Numbered from the stretch's first letter, positions 36,788 through 47,221 are shown. The stretch is DNA of 64,000 nucleotides from Halalkalibacter wakoensis JCM 9140 (GCF_000513095.1 NZ_BAUT01000008.1:36883-100882), one strand, 5' to 3'. A program made the numbers and translations. The notes: a model not told the origin generated them from the letters alone.

Positions 36788-38590
36788 TTGTCAAAACAAT
36801 TAAAAAAACGTGAAGAGATTCCTGTAAACAAAACATGGGACTTAGAAGCTATTTTTCGTACTGATGAAGAGTGGGAAAAAGAATTTAAGGAAATTCAAAT
36901 CATGCTTCCTTATTTAGAAGCTTGTAAAGGGACACTGGCTGATTCAGCTGTCACCTTATTTGTAACACTTGAAAAGCAAAATCAAATTTCTGAGAAGTTA
37001 GGCCGTGTCTATGCTTACGCACATATGCGAAATGACCAAGATACGTCGAATTCTTATTACCAAGGCTTACATGATCGAGCTGCTAGCCTAGCTGCACAAG
37101 TAGGTCAAGTGGCTTCTTTTATTGTTCCGGAATTGTTATCCATTGACGAGTCAAAAATTGAGAGATTTGTTAGTGAACATGATGGATTAAAGAAATATAC
37201 ACAAATGTTTGCGGAACTAAATGAGCAAAGGTCACATGTATTATCGGAAAAAGAGGAAGCCATCTTAGCTCAAGCAGCTGAAGTGACAAGTAGCCCTAGC
37301 AATACATTTGCCATGTTAAATAATGCTGATTTGAAGTTCCCTTCCATTAAAGATGAGAATGGAGAAGAAGTTGAGGTCACACATGGTCGCTTTCTTCGCT
37401 TTTTAGAGAGCAGTGATCGTCGAGTAAGAGAAGAAGCGTTCAAAGCTGTGTACAATACGTATGACAAATATAAAAATACATTGGCATCTACGCTTAGTGG
37501 GCAAGTGAAAAGAGATTTGTTCTACGCAAAAGTAAGAAACTACAAGTCAGCACGTGAAGCAGCATTAAGCGCGAATCATATCCCTGAAATTGTCTATGAT
37601 CAACTTGTAGAGACAGTCAATGAACGCTTAGATTTGCTGCATCGTTATGTTCGCTTACGAAAAAAAGTATTGGGTGTAGACGAATTGCACATGTACGACT
37701 TGTATACGCCTCTTGTTCAAGATGTAAAGATGGAAATTCCTTATGAAAAGGCAAAAGACTTTGTGATCAAAGGGGTAGCGCCACTTGGGGAAGAGTATGT
37801 TTCAACATTAAAGCAAGGATTTGAGAAGCGATGGGTTGATGTGGAAGAAAATGTCGGGAAAAGAAGTGGTGCATACTCTTCAGGAGCGTATGGTACAATG
37901 CCATATATTTTAATGAATTGGCAAGACAATGTGAATAATTTATTTACGCTTGCTCACGAGTTTGGTCATAGCTTACACAGCTATTATACTCGTGAAAACC
38001 AGCCGTATGTGTACGGGGATTATACAATCTTTGTTGCTGAAGTTGCTTCTACTTTAAATGAAGCCTTGTTAAATGATTATATGGTGAAATATACAGATGA
38101 TCCTAAAGAAAAGCTTTATTTACTAAATCATTTTCTAGAAGGATTTAGAGGGACGGTTTTCCGCCAAACCATGTTTGCTGAATTTGAGCAGTTGATTCAC
38201 GAAAAGTCAGCAAATGGAGAGGCGTTAACTCCAGATGTGTTAACGAAGACCTATTATGACCTCAATGTAAAATACTTTGGAGAAGATATTGTGATTGATG
38301 AAGAAATTGGATTAGAGTGGGCTCGTATTCCACATTTTTACTACAATTTCTATGTGTATCAATACGCAACAGGATATAGTGCTGCAGCAGCGTTGTCCAA
38401 ACAAATTCTTGATGAAGGTGAATCGGCGGTAACGCGTTATTTACAATTTTTAAAAGCAGGAAGTTCCGATTATCCAATTGAAGTTCTTAAGCACGCAGGG
38501 GTCGATATGACATCTTCAGAGCCAATCAAACAGGCACTTACTGTATTCGAGAAAACATTGATTGAAATGGAACAATTATTAGAACAATAA
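36788..38590 (+). CDS. pepF: Oligoendopeptidase F
   Basis: 600 residues from TTG 36788, six bases after GGAGGTG; an in-frame start at 36773 overlaps the site. M3 metallopeptidase with H390-E-F-G-H394 (LAHEFGHSLHSYYT) and the downstream Glu in FVAEVASTLNEALL, expected to be the third zinc ligand. The N-terminal helical lobe runs over about 1-200. PepF cleaves peptides of 7-17 residues in the cytoplasm and in B. subtilis can affect sporulation signalling when overproduced. It lies 28 bases after coiA, as in other bacilli. Confidence 0.95.
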   Translation: MSKQLKKREEIPVNKTWDLEAIFRTDEEWEKEFKEIQIMLPYLEACKGTLADSAVTLFVTLEKQNQISEKLGRVYAYAHMRNDQDTSNSYYQGLHDRAASLAAQVGQVASFIVPELLSIDESKIERFVSEHDGLKKYTQMFAELNEQRSHVLSEKEEAILAQAAEVTSSPSNTFAMLNNADLKFPSIKDENGEEVEVTHGRFLRFLESSDRRVREEAFKAVYNTYDKYKNTLASTLSGQVKRDLFYAKVRNYKSAREAALSANHIPEIVYDQLVETVNERLDLLHRYVRLRKKVLGVDELHMYDLYTPLVQDVKMEIPYEKAKDFVIKGVAPLGEEYVSTLKQGFEKRWVDVEENVGKRSGAYSSGAYGTMPYILMNWQDNVNNLFTLAHEFGHSLHSYYTRENQPYVYGDYTIFVAEVASTLNEALLNDYMVKYTDDPKEKLYLLNHFLEGFRGTVFRQTMFAEFEQLIHEKSANGEALTPDVLTKTYYDLNVKYFGEDIVIDEEIGLEWARIPHFYYNFYVYQYATGYSAAAALSKQILDEGESAVTRYLQFLKAGSSDYPIEVLKHAGVDMTSSEPIKQALTVFEKTLIEMEQLLEQ

Positions 38591-38595
38591 TACAA

Positions 38596-38635
38596 ACAAA
38601 GACCAGGGGTGAGATCAATCTCCCTGGTCTTTGTT
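38596..38635. terminator. Terminator after pepF
   Basis: Arms ACAAAGACCAGGG / CCCTGGTCTTTGT with a 12-base loop, between convergent genes. Confidence 0.85.
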
Positions 38636-38810
38636 AATGAAATCCTTTGAATCGTTTTTTCTTTGAAATAGGGGCTAGTGTAAAAACTAAGGATACAAAC
38701 AAAAGCGGTGCTGCGATCCATTTAGGAAAAACATTCATTAACGATAAAATAAAAAAATAATAGCTAATGAGTATTAAAATAATCCCTGACACTAGTCTAA
38801 AGCGATTCAA
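38634..38810 (-). CDS. Small membrane protein, 58 residues
   Basis: TTG start at 38810 after AAGGAGGGTCTTCA; a start 11 codons upstream would place the site inside the gene. Two membrane segments (LVSGIILILISYYFFILSL and WIAAPLLFVSLVFTLAPI) and a basic tail (SKKKRFKGFH). Downstream of yjbH in the same direction. Not recognised. Confidence 0.6.
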   Translation of the reverse strand: MNRFRLVSGIILILISYYFFILSLMNVFPKWIAAPLLFVSLVFTLAPISKKKRFKGFH

Positions 38811-38903
38811 TGAAGACCCTCCTTGTTCGAATCTTACTATCATTAGTCTATGATGACAGCTACTTCATTAGAAGGACAAACTGAGGATTTCATTTTCTAC
38901 CGA

Positions 38904-39824
38904 CTAACCAACATATCTCCAAAACATTCCGTATTTTACAGGAACCGATTCCACCTTTTGTTGGAGGACAAGCGTTTTTAACTGTTTTTCTGCTTCCGCT
39001 TCACTTACATTAAAAACAACTGAAACTTCAATAGTGGCAACAAACTCATACCTTCTTAGAAAATCTTCAATCGTTATACTAGTTGAAGGTTCAGGCTTAA
39101 ATCCAAGCATTTCTTCTAAGATTTGAACGTATACGTCATAAGGATAATTTCCACTTACCTTAATGCCGTCATCTTCAATATTTGCATTGAAAAATACAAA
39201 AGTTGGGACGATGTCTACTTCCATTTCATTCGTCGTTTTAATGTCATGTTGAAGGGCTTTAATCGCTGTTTTGGAAGATAAGTCTTTTTTAAATTCAGCT
39301 AAGTCTAGACCTGCTTTTTCAGCACACTGTAACAAAACATCTTCCTCAGTGATGTTTTGCTTGTTAAGAAAAAGAGCTTCTCGAACTTTTCGCAAAAAAC
39401 GCACGCCAATCTGAGGCCCTTGAAGTTCGGCAGCTTTAATTGCGAGTGAAGCAAGGTAAGGTGAGCTCCAATCATTTTCTAGCCATACATCTCCATCACA
39501 GGACATACCGGTTTGAGAAGCAATCTTTTCCCAGATGGAAGCTAATTCTTGTTTTTTTGATACAAGTCCTTTGGTTGTGTTTTTACATACATTCCATGCT
39601 TGAAGTCGACCAGCAACAATTGTCCGAATCCGAAAATACCCTCCATATTCAACTTGGAGTCTTTTTAACATCGGCTCAAATGCCCAACAATCCGCACAAA
39701 GGGGGTCAATAAAGGTATATAATTCAATCGGTTTATGGCGTTTGTCAGAAAATGAATGCTTAGGATCCAGACCACAAACGCCAAGTTGATCGTCACACGT
39801 TGAAGAAGTTTCTTTTTCGTTCAA
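38904..39824 (-). CDS. yjbH: ClpXP adaptor YjbH (DsbA-like fold)
   Basis: 306 residues from TTG 39824 after AAGGAGAATGACCA. DsbA-type N-terminal domain (IELYTFIDPLCADCWAFEPM with C-A-D-C), preceded by a His/Cys-rich stretch (CDDQLGVCGLDPKHSFSDKRH) that in YjbH can bind zinc. YjbH presents Spx to ClpXP and so keeps Spx low without stress; disulfide stress inactivates it. Gene pair yjbI-yjbH is conserved: yjbI starts upstream and ends 16 bases before yjbH. Confidence 0.93.
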   Translation of the reverse strand: MNEKETSSTCDDQLGVCGLDPKHSFSDKRHKPIELYTFIDPLCADCWAFEPMLKRLQVEYGGYFRIRTIVAGRLQAWNVCKNTTKGLVSKKQELASIWEKIASQTGMSCDGDVWLENDWSSPYLASLAIKAAELQGPQIGVRFLRKVREALFLNKQNITEEDVLLQCAEKAGLDLAEFKKDLSSKTAIKALQHDIKTTNEMEVDIVPTFVFFNANIEDDGIKVSGNYPYDVYVQILEEMLGFKPEPSTSITIEDFLRRYEFVATIEVSVVFNVSEAEAEKQLKTLVLQQKVESVPVKYGMFWRYVG

Positions 39825-39839
39825 TGGTCATTCTCCTTT

Positions 39840-40223
39840 CTACAATGGTTGATTCACCATATGATGAGCGGTCATCGTTAAACGTTCTAACATAAACTCA
39901 CGAATTAATCCTGTTATCCCAATATCATCCATGGCGCGCTCCATGCATTCAAGCCATGCTTCTGCTTGGACCGGAGTAATCACAAATGGCATATGCCTTG
40001 CCCGTAACATTGGGTGTCCATGTTCTTCAGTATATAAAGAAGGCCCTCCTAAAAACTGTGTTAAAAATTGTTTTTGCTTTCGGGCTGTTTCCGTTAAGTC
40101 ATCTGGAAACAAAGGAGAAAGGTCAGGATGCCTGGAAACTTTCTCATAAAAACGATCAACTAATTGTGATAATATTTCTTCGCCACCTAATGCATCAAAA
40201 GGCGTTTGGTTGGTATCTGTCAT
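39840..40223 (-). CDS. yjbI: Truncated haemoglobin YjbI (group II)
   Basis: 127 residues from ATG 40223 after AGAGGAGTTAAATCG. 2/2 globin pattern: TPFDALGGEEILSQLVDRFYEKV, LFPDDLTETARKQKQFLTQFLGGPSLY, EEHGHPMLRARHMPFVITP with the proximal His in RARHMPF, and WLECMERAM. It binds oxygen or NO-type ligands and may protect YjbH or Spx-dependent processes from oxidants; its operon with yjbH is conserved in Bacillus. Confidence 0.93.
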   Translation of the reverse strand: MTDTNQTPFDALGGEEILSQLVDRFYEKVSRHPDLSPLFPDDLTETARKQKQFLTQFLGGPSLYTEEHGHPMLRARHMPFVITPVQAEAWLECMERAMDDIGITGLIREFMLERLTMTAHHMVNQPL

Positions 40224-40350
40224 CGATTTAACTCCTCTGTAAATCACTGTTACATTTTTTATATTCATTTTCTCTATCTCATATTGTAGCAATATGAGTA
40301 TTCTTCGGCAAATTTCCTGATTGGCTTAGGTGAAAAGGAGACGAGGAAAT

Positions 40351-40391
40351 AAAAAAAACTGATTTACATTGGTATGTACAATCAGTTTTAT
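40351..40391 (-). terminator. Terminator-like hairpin downstream of the cwlQ remnant
   Basis: Arms AAACTGATT / AATCAGTTT with a 15-base loop and an A8 tract (T8 on the minus strand). It matches the position of the terminator after the intact cwlQ gene at 45255. Confidence 0.6.
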
Positions 40392-40429
40392 TATATGTGG
40401 AATGGAAGAGAAACAAACCTATCTTACAT

Positions 40430-40562
40430 CGACATGTATGTATTGAACACTCGAGGTACATAAGCTTGTGTCTCCTTAAAAGGAGGAAGCGATCTACATT
40501 CCCAGGTCCGGCATTATAAGCGGCTAAGGCAAGCCTTGTATTGCCATTATAGTAATCAAGTT
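40430..40562 (-). pseudogene. Decayed 3' fragment of a cwlQ (yjbJ)-like transglycosylase gene
   Basis: About 105 bases (40457-40561) align at roughly 90% identity with 45327-45441 in intact cwlQ. The minus strand encodes [18 protein letters not shown] then PGNVDRF, against [18 protein letters not shown] in the intact gene. A 10-base deletion removes one half of the GGAGGAATTCCTCC palindrome and shifts the frame. The 5' part of the gene is missing at about 40562, and the 3' end is diverged. The fragment sits on the left side of the block that interrupts the yjbI-cwlQ order. Confidence 0.75.
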
Positions 40563-40624
40563 AAGCAAATAGCACCTTAATGTATTATAATAGAATATAT
40601 ATCTATTGAATCTTAGGAGGAGCT

Positions 40625-41614
40625 ATGACAGTTTCGATAAAGGAAATAGCGAGAATCTGTGGAGTATCTATTGGAACGGTGGATAGGGCGCTTAACAACC
40701 GTCCAGGTATCAACCCTAAAACAAAAGAAAAAATTTTACAAGTAGCAAAAGAGAAAAACTATCGCCCTGACTATCGAGCACAAAGCTTGGTGAAAGGAAA
40801 AACAAAGACGATTGGTGTCGTGTTGTTTGATTTACAAAACCGATCTTTCGCTTTACTAATGAATGCGATTGAGTCTGAATTAAGAAAATCTGGATACTCT
40901 CTCCATCTGGCGCTAACAGATAAAGATAAAGAAAAAGAAATAGAAAGTATTAATTATCTCATAGACAGAAAAGTAGATGGTATCATCTTGTTCTCAGTCA
41001 ATCAAGGAAATGGATTTAATAAGTTCTTACAGTCATTTGATGTTCCGATTGTAACTATTTTCAATCATGTTTCGGATCAGTGGCATCATATCGGTGTTAA
41101 GGAACGAGAAGCAATGCTAGATGCAGTGAAGCATACTATAAAAAAAGGGTATAAGAGGTTTGTATTTATTTGTCCACCACTATCCCTATTAGGAAAAGTT
41201 AATATATATACTCAACACGAACGTTTAAAAGGATTCATTGATGGTTTGTCAGAATATAATTTGTTAGATAACCATCTTATTATAGAAGAAAAGGATTATC
41301 TAGAAAAAGTAGCTGAATTTAAATTTTTGCGAAATGAAAAAACAGCTATCTTATGTACCTGTGATTTTCATGCTCTTGAAGTAATGAAATTTTTAAAGGA
41401 GCATCAAGTCAACATACCAGCTGAAGTGGGGATAATGGGGTTTGATAATATAGACGTGCTAAAATATGTCGAACCCCAATTGACTACTGTAGAGTACCCA
41501 ATTGAGGAAATTGGTATAAGTGCTGTTCAGTCACTTGTTAATAAGTTGGAAAACGGTATTTTCCCCTCGGTTCCACTATTGAATTACCGAATTATCCCAG
41601 GAGAATCGATTTAG
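40625..41614 (+). CDS. LacI-family transcriptional regulator
   Basis: 329 residues after TAGGAGGAGCT. An N-terminal HTH (SIKEIARICGVSIGTVDRAL) with NRPGINPKTKEKILQVAKE and a hinge. A periplasmic-binding-protein-like effector domain follows (TIGVVLFDLQNRSFALL, DGIILFSVNQGN, GIMGFDNIDVLKYVEPQLTTVEYP). It is upstream of a sugar-binding protein and a GH51 arabinofuranosidase, so an arabinose- or oligosaccharide-responsive repressor is the natural inference. Two near-identical dyads lie ahead of the binding-protein gene. Confidence 0.9.
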   Translation: MTVSIKEIARICGVSIGTVDRALNNRPGINPKTKEKILQVAKEKNYRPDYRAQSLVKGKTKTIGVVLFDLQNRSFALLMNAIESELRKSGYSLHLALTDKDKEKEIESINYLIDRKVDGIILFSVNQGNGFNKFLQSFDVPIVTIFNHVSDQWHHIGVKEREAMLDAVKHTIKKGYKRFVFICPPLSLLGKVNIYTQHERLKGFIDGLSEYNLLDNHLIIEEKDYLEKVAEFKFLRNEKTAILCTCDFHALEVMKFLKEHQVNIPAEVGIMGFDNIDVLKYVEPQLTTVEYPIEEIGISAVQSLVNKLENGIFPSVPLLNYRIIPGESI

Positions 41615-41751
41615 GATTGAATTAATTATGGCGGACTTATCTACGTATAAATTCAGGAAAAGGTTTCAATCGTTATTCTATTTTGAGACCTTTTTTAATT
41701 TTATAAGTGCCTTTATAACCGTAAAACGTAACAATTTCCTTATTAATAATA

Positions 41752-41780
41752 TTGACTTAATATTTATAATAGTGTTATAG
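41752..41780 (+). promoter_or_regulatory. Candidate promoter for the sugar-binding protein gene
   Basis: TTGACT, 17 bases, TTATAG. It lies about 300 bases before the start codon, implying a long leader that contains the cre-like site and both operator-like dyads. Confidence 0.5.
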
Positions 41781-41823
41781 TAGACGCACAAGGGAGCGAG
41801 TTACAATATAAATCTTTAAAGTT

Positions 41824-41838
41824 ATGAAACCGCTTCAT
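41824..41838 (+). promoter_or_regulatory. cre-like CcpA site
   Basis: ATGAAACCGCTTCAT, one mismatch from the CcpA consensus WTGNAANCGNWNNCW. It fits catabolite repression of a sugar operon. Confidence 0.45.
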
Positions 41839-41944
41839 ATTAGCGCTGAAAAAGGAGAGTGATTTGCAATATAATTTAAGTTGAAAAATGAATAGTAGCT
41901 ATGGGCAAGTTAGAATAAAACTCGAGTCTGATTTTTTGAAATTT

Positions 41945-41959
41945 ACGTTAACGTACACG
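41945..41959 (+). promoter_or_regulatory. Operator-like dyad 1
   Basis: ACGTTAACGTACACG shares 14 identical bases (CGTTAACGTACACG) with dyad 2, centred 74 bases downstream. Likely sites for the adjacent LacI-type regulator. Confidence 0.6.
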
Positions 41960-42016
41960 AAGTTATTGTTAATTTTAAACACCCCTAAGTTTATAGAGGG
42001 GAATTTTTAAACATAT

Positions 42017-42036
42017 TTCCGTTAACGTACACGGAA
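42017..42036 (+). promoter_or_regulatory. Operator-like dyad 2
   Basis: TTCCGTTAACGTACACGGAA is an imperfect 20-bp palindrome with perfect 6-base ends, 45 bases before the binding-protein start. A small hairpin (41983-42004) lies between the two dyads. Confidence 0.65.
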
Positions 42037-42081
42037 TCAGTATTGTAAGCAAAGTCAATACATATACGAGGAGGAAGAAAG

Positions 42082-43392
42082 ATGAGAAAATTGAATGCGG
42101 TTGCACTATTGCTTGCACTAATCCTTATTGTAACAGGATGTGGGCAAACAGGTACTGAGAGTAATGGGACAAACGGAAGTTCTAGTGATACCAAAACAAT
42201 CGAATTTATGCATTTATGGCCGACGGGTACATCTGCTGCACAAAATCAAATTCTCAATGAGATCATTGAAGACTTTGAAAGTGAAAATCCAGGAATTAAG
42301 GTTGAGCAAGAAATTTTAAGTAATGAGCAGTATAAAGATAAGCTGAAGGTATTAGCAGCTTCCGAGGAATTACCTGATGTAGGAATGTCATGGCCAGGTG
42401 GATGGCTCCAGCCATACGTCAATAGTAATATGTTCGCACCTTTAGACGATGTACTTGACAGTGATTTCAGAGATAAGTTTGTAGATGGAACGATAGAGGG
42501 GTTTGAAGTCGATGGAAAAACTTATGGTTTACCTACAGACCTTAATATTGCGATGATTTTCTATAATAAAAAAATATTTGAGGAAAATGGATTAGAAGTA
42601 CCAACTACTTATGATGAATTTCTAAATGTTATTACAACATTAAATAATAATGATATTACTCCAATAGCATTAGGAAATAGAGACGCTTGGACAGGTTCGA
42701 TGTGGTATATGTACCTTGCTGACCGTATTGCTGGTGCAGAAACAATTGTAAATGCAGTAAATGGAACAAATACATTTGAAGACCCCAATTTAGTGGAAGC
42801 TGCTGAAGAGATTCAAAATTTAGTTGATTTGGGAGCATTTCTTCAAGGGTTTAATGGACTAACAAGCAGTGAAGCAGAAAGTTTATTTACAAATGGTCAA
42901 GCGGCAATGTTTCTATCAGCAACTTGGATGTTACCTACCTTTACAAATAGTGATGACCTTTCACAAGAATTCAAGGATTCTGTGGACTACTTTAAATTCC
43001 CTGCTGTAGAAGGTGGAAAAGGAGATATCAATGGCTTTGTTGGTGGTAATGGTGGTTTATTCGTCGCTGAAAATTCTGATGTGAAAGAAGAAGCGAAACA
43101 ATTCGTAAAGTATTTTACAGAGAAATTTGGGGAGCGTTCTCTTGATGAGGCGGGTATTATTCCTTCTTATAAATTGAATGCTGATGACTATGATCTTCCT
43201 GACATGTACTTAAAAGTATTAAATGATTTAAATGATGCAAGTAGCATTACCCTTTTTGCTGATAATTTAATGAATCCAGGGCCAGCCCAAGTACACCTTG
43301 ACATGATACAATCGTTATTTGGAAAAGAGTCGACAGCTGAGGAATTTGTTAAAGCGCATGAAGAAGCACTAGCTGAAGACGTGGTAGAATAA
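42082..43392 (+). CDS. ABC transporter sugar-binding lipoprotein
   Basis: 436 residues after ACGAGGAGGAAAG. Lipoprotein signal with lipobox LIVTGC (Cys20), then a low-complexity Thr/Ser/Gly/Asn linker. Family 1 extracellular solute-binding protein pattern: IEFMHLWPTGTSAAQNQI, YGLPTDLNIAMIFYNKKIFEENG, ALGNRDAWTGSMW and LFTNGQAAMFLSATWM. It captures an oligosaccharide outside the membrane. The two permease genes that normally follow are absent, so the transporter must be completed by genes elsewhere or is defunct. Confidence 0.9.
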   Translation: MRKLNAVALLLALILIVTGCGQTGTESNGTNGSSSDTKTIEFMHLWPTGTSAAQNQILNEIIEDFESENPGIKVEQEILSNEQYKDKLKVLAASEELPDVGMSWPGGWLQPYVNSNMFAPLDDVLDSDFRDKFVDGTIEGFEVDGKTYGLPTDLNIAMIFYNKKIFEENGLEVPTTYDEFLNVITTLNNNDITPIALGNRDAWTGSMWYMYLADRIAGAETIVNAVNGTNTFEDPNLVEAAEEIQNLVDLGAFLQGFNGLTSSEAESLFTNGQAAMFLSATWMLPTFTNSDDLSQEFKDSVDYFKFPAVEGGKGDINGFVGGNGGLFVAENSDVKEEAKQFVKYFTEKFGERSLDEAGIIPSYKLNADDYDLPDMYLKVLNDLNDASSITLFADNLMNPGPAQVHLDMIQSLFGKESTAEEFVKAHEEALAEDVVE

Positions 43393-43417
43393 CATCTGAC
43401 ACATTTCACAAGTTAAT

Positions 43418-43461
43418 AGGAAAAGGGCATACCTTATGGAAAGATAAGACTGTCCTTTTCT
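43418..43461 (+). terminator. Hairpin after the sugar-binding protein gene
   Basis: Imperfect arms AGGAAAAGGGCA / TGTCCTTTTCT. No permease gene follows. From here to 43600 no gene is seen. Confidence 0.5.
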
Positions 43462-43594
43462 ATTTATCAGTAGAAAAGGTTCAGAAATGTCTCAAACCAA
43501 TTGTGGTTGTAACTGCTTTCCTTACGCTATAACGAGTATGATTGTAATAGAAGGTTACCAGTAACAAAGAATTATAGTAAGTGATTGAAGTTGA

Positions 43595-45128
<1,534 letters not shown>

Positions 45129-45145
45129 TTTTTCAACAGTAAATT

Positions 45146-45218
45146 AAGGTGGTAACACGAGTTAACCCTCGTCCTTAGACATTATCTATGTTTTGGGACT
45201 TGGGTTTTTAGTTTTTTT
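45146..45218 (+). promoter_or_regulatory. Orphan T-box-like antiterminator/terminator
   Basis: AAGGTGGTAACACGAG (45146-45161) followed by CTCGTCCTT (45168-45176) has the T-box arrangement of a TGG-containing bulge between two pairing arms. The competing terminator pairs CCC and GTCC (from 45166) with GGAC and GGG (to 45204) and ends in T5-A-G-T7. A GAGGGGG ribosome-binding-like site follows at 45231, but no gene. Stem I and the specifier loop, which should lie about 150-250 bases upstream, are absent: that DNA is abfA coding sequence. Confidence 0.65.
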
Positions 45219-45254
45219 AAAAAATTCTAGGAGGGGGAATAAAGGTAAAATAAC

Positions 45255-45302
45255 AATAAAGTGGGTATAGACTTCAGTATCTCTATACCCACTTTATTTT
45301 TT
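45255..45302. terminator. Terminator after cwlQ (minus strand)
   Basis: 16-bp arms AATAAAGTGGGTATAG / CTATACCCACTTTATT with a 12-base loop and T6 on the plus side. It could stop transcripts from both directions. Confidence 0.85.
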
Positions 45303-45939
45303 AAATATAATTGCTTAATACTTTTTGTACATAAGCTTGTGTCTCCTTAAAAGGAGGAATTCCTCCGAAGCGATCTACATTCCCAGGTCCAGCATTATAG
45401 GCAGCTAACGCAAGCCTTGTATCGCCATTATAGCGATCGAGCATTTGTCGTAAATATTTAGCTCCCCCCTCAATGTTTTGTGCGGGGTCAAAGCTGTTTG
45501 ACACACCTAACATTTTAGCTGTTGCAGGCATCAATTGCATAAGGCCTCTCGCCCCTGCATGACTTATAGCATTGGGGTTAAAATTGGATTCATGTTTAAT
45601 CACAGAGTAAATCAAATTAGGGTCTAGATTGTATTTTTGAGCGACATTATGAATAATTGATTGAAATTTAGAATCATTCATTTTCGATGTTTTTTTTGTA
45701 GCCGTATCCACTACGTTAGTAAGCTCACTCGTTTGTAAAGGGGATAAATGATTAAGTTGATGCAGAAATAAAGAAGAATTCGATCTAGGTTGAACGGATT
45801 CGACTTGAAGTCTAGTCATTTGTTCTTCAAGAAATTGAGAGAACATGGATTGAAACATATTGGATTGGTTTTGTGGTTTTTGCCACTTTTGTGTTGGTTG
45901 GAGCTGATTAATAGGTTGTAGAAAAGTTAAGTCCATCAT
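45301..45939 (-). CDS. cwlQ: Lytic transglycosylase CwlQ (YjbJ), SLT domain
   Basis: 212 residues after GAGGTGTC. Residues 1-100 are helical and Gln-rich. The SLT domain follows: IHNVAQKYNLDPNLIYSVIK, HESNFNPNAISHAGARGLMQ (catalytic Glu in HESN), LMPATAKMLGV, GGAKYLRQML and [18 protein letters not shown]. It cleaves glycan strands at MurNAc-GlcNAc bonds; B. subtilis CwlQ has both muramidase and transglycosylase activity. No signal peptide is obvious. Part of its 3' end is duplicated at 40430-40562. Confidence 0.9.
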   Translation of the reverse strand: MMDLTFLQPINQLQPTQKWQKPQNQSNMFQSMFSQFLEEQMTRLQVESVQPRSNSSLFLHQLNHLSPLQTSELTNVVDTATKKTSKMNDSKFQSIIHNVAQKYNLDPNLIYSVIKHESNFNPNAISHAGARGLMQLMPATAKMLGVSNSFDPAQNIEGGAKYLRQMLDRYNGDTRLALAAYNAGPGNVDRFGGIPPFKETQAYVQKVLSNYI

Positions 45940-46020
45940 GACACCTCATTTATTGATACGAAAGCATTCTCGATTATAAGCTAATAATAGCAAAAAGGAC
46001 GAATAAGAACAATTGGATGT

Positions 46021-46617
46021 TTATGGGCGTTTTGGCTGCTCTAATGCGATTTTACGCGTGAAAAACCGGCGTACTTTATTTTCGGTTTCTGTATAGGGAA
46101 TGCTAGCTTTTGAAAGGATGCTCGCTAAGGTTGAATGAGCATGTTCTTCCGATGTGCCTTCAAATTCAATTTCATAATCAACTTGATCAAAATACATACT
46201 TTTATCAAAACATAATACTCCGCTATTATGTGCGATCTCAATTCTTTCCGTTGTCAATGTCCCCACATAGGATAATTCATTAATGGGTATATGTAGCGAC
46301 CTTAATTGTTTTTTTACATTTCCATCTGGCAAAGTACCTGTTTGTTTGGCTGAATCCCACTCATCCTTTGTTAAAGATTGATGGGTTTCAAGCTTTCCAA
46401 TTTCATGAGGTTGTTTCAGTGTCAATGTGAAATCATCGTCGATTTCTCGAATTCGCAAACCAGAATGTGCATGTTTTAAATCAAAAGCAGGTGTTTCAAA
46501 ATAATGGTTATGTTGTGTAAGTGAATCTGAATGGTCTAACGAAAAGGTTTTGAGTAACAAATAGAATCCGTCTTCTGTCAGTTTTGATTTTACTTCAATT
46601 TCAATTTCCTGTGACAT
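46021..46617 (-). CDS. yjbK: CYTH-domain protein YjbK (triphosphatase fold)
   Basis: 198 residues from ATG 46617 after AAAGGCGGATGATT; a much longer upstream frame has no site. The N-terminal EIEIEVKSKL (the ExExK signature) is followed by HNHYFETPAFDLKHAHSGLRIR, FTLTLKQP and YEIEFEG, all pointing into the triphosphate tunnel. Members hydrolyse inorganic or organic triphosphates. It is divergent from yjbL and part of the conserved yjbK-yjbO block. Confidence 0.9.
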   Translation of the reverse strand: MSQEIEIEVKSKLTEDGFYLLLKTFSLDHSDSLTQHNHYFETPAFDLKHAHSGLRIREIDDDFTLTLKQPHEIGKLETHQSLTKDEWDSAKQTGTLPDGNVKKQLRSLHIPINELSYVGTLTTERIEIAHNSGVLCFDKSMYFDQVDYEIEFEGTSEEHAHSTLASILSKASIPYTETENKVRRFFTRKIALEQPKRP

Positions 46618-46807
46618 AATCATCCGCCTTTGTAATAGTGTACGATTATTATAACAGGTCATGTTCTTTAATTGTATGTAGTTAAATACAATTCCTTTTT
46701 TCATACACAATAACGCAGGGTTGCGACTGTGCAAAGACGTAATTTTTTTTGAATTATGGTAGAATAAAACATGGTAAGAACGTGTTTTGAATAGGTGGAG
46801 GTACAGA

Positions 46808-47188
46808 ATGAAAAAGCTAAATGTAAAAAACATTATGTCAGAAGAAGGACGATTTGTCGCGATTCTAGAAGAAACCGTGGAAGAATCATTTGCAAAAACA
46901 TTAAAAGACGGGGGACGTATGCTAGTCGATTCAGATGACTTAGCATTTGTCTACATAATAGAGGATGACTCTACGTTGTATTATGTTTGTTTTTCACAAC
47001 CTACGTGGGTTACATTAAATGAGATTGTATCAAAGGAAGAAACGTTATCGTTACAATTACACGAAAACATACATATTCAATTAGAGTCGATTGTAACGGA
47101 ACTTGCATTTTTAACAGAAAATATTGAAGGAAATAGCAATTACGGAGAAGAAATGGAAAGAGCAGTTGAAGAGGTTTTTCACTCATAA
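46808..47188 (+). CDS. yjbL: YjbL family conserved hypothetical protein
   Basis: 126 residues from ATG 46808 after GGTGGAGGTACAGA. Mixed alpha/beta composition (MKKLNVKNIMSEEGRFVAIL, DLAFVYIIEDD, YYVCFSQPTWVTL), ending acidic. The function is unknown. First gene of the yjbL-yjbM-nadF-yjbO series. Confidence 0.8.
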   Translation: MKKLNVKNIMSEEGRFVAILEETVEESFAKTLKDGGRMLVDSDDLAFVYIIEDDSTLYYVCFSQPTWVTLNEIVSKEETLSLQLHENIHIQLESIVTELAFLTENIEGNSNYGEEMERAVEEVFHS

Positions 47189-47221
47189 ACCACTTTTTGC
47201 TTTTACGGACGGTGATGAGAA

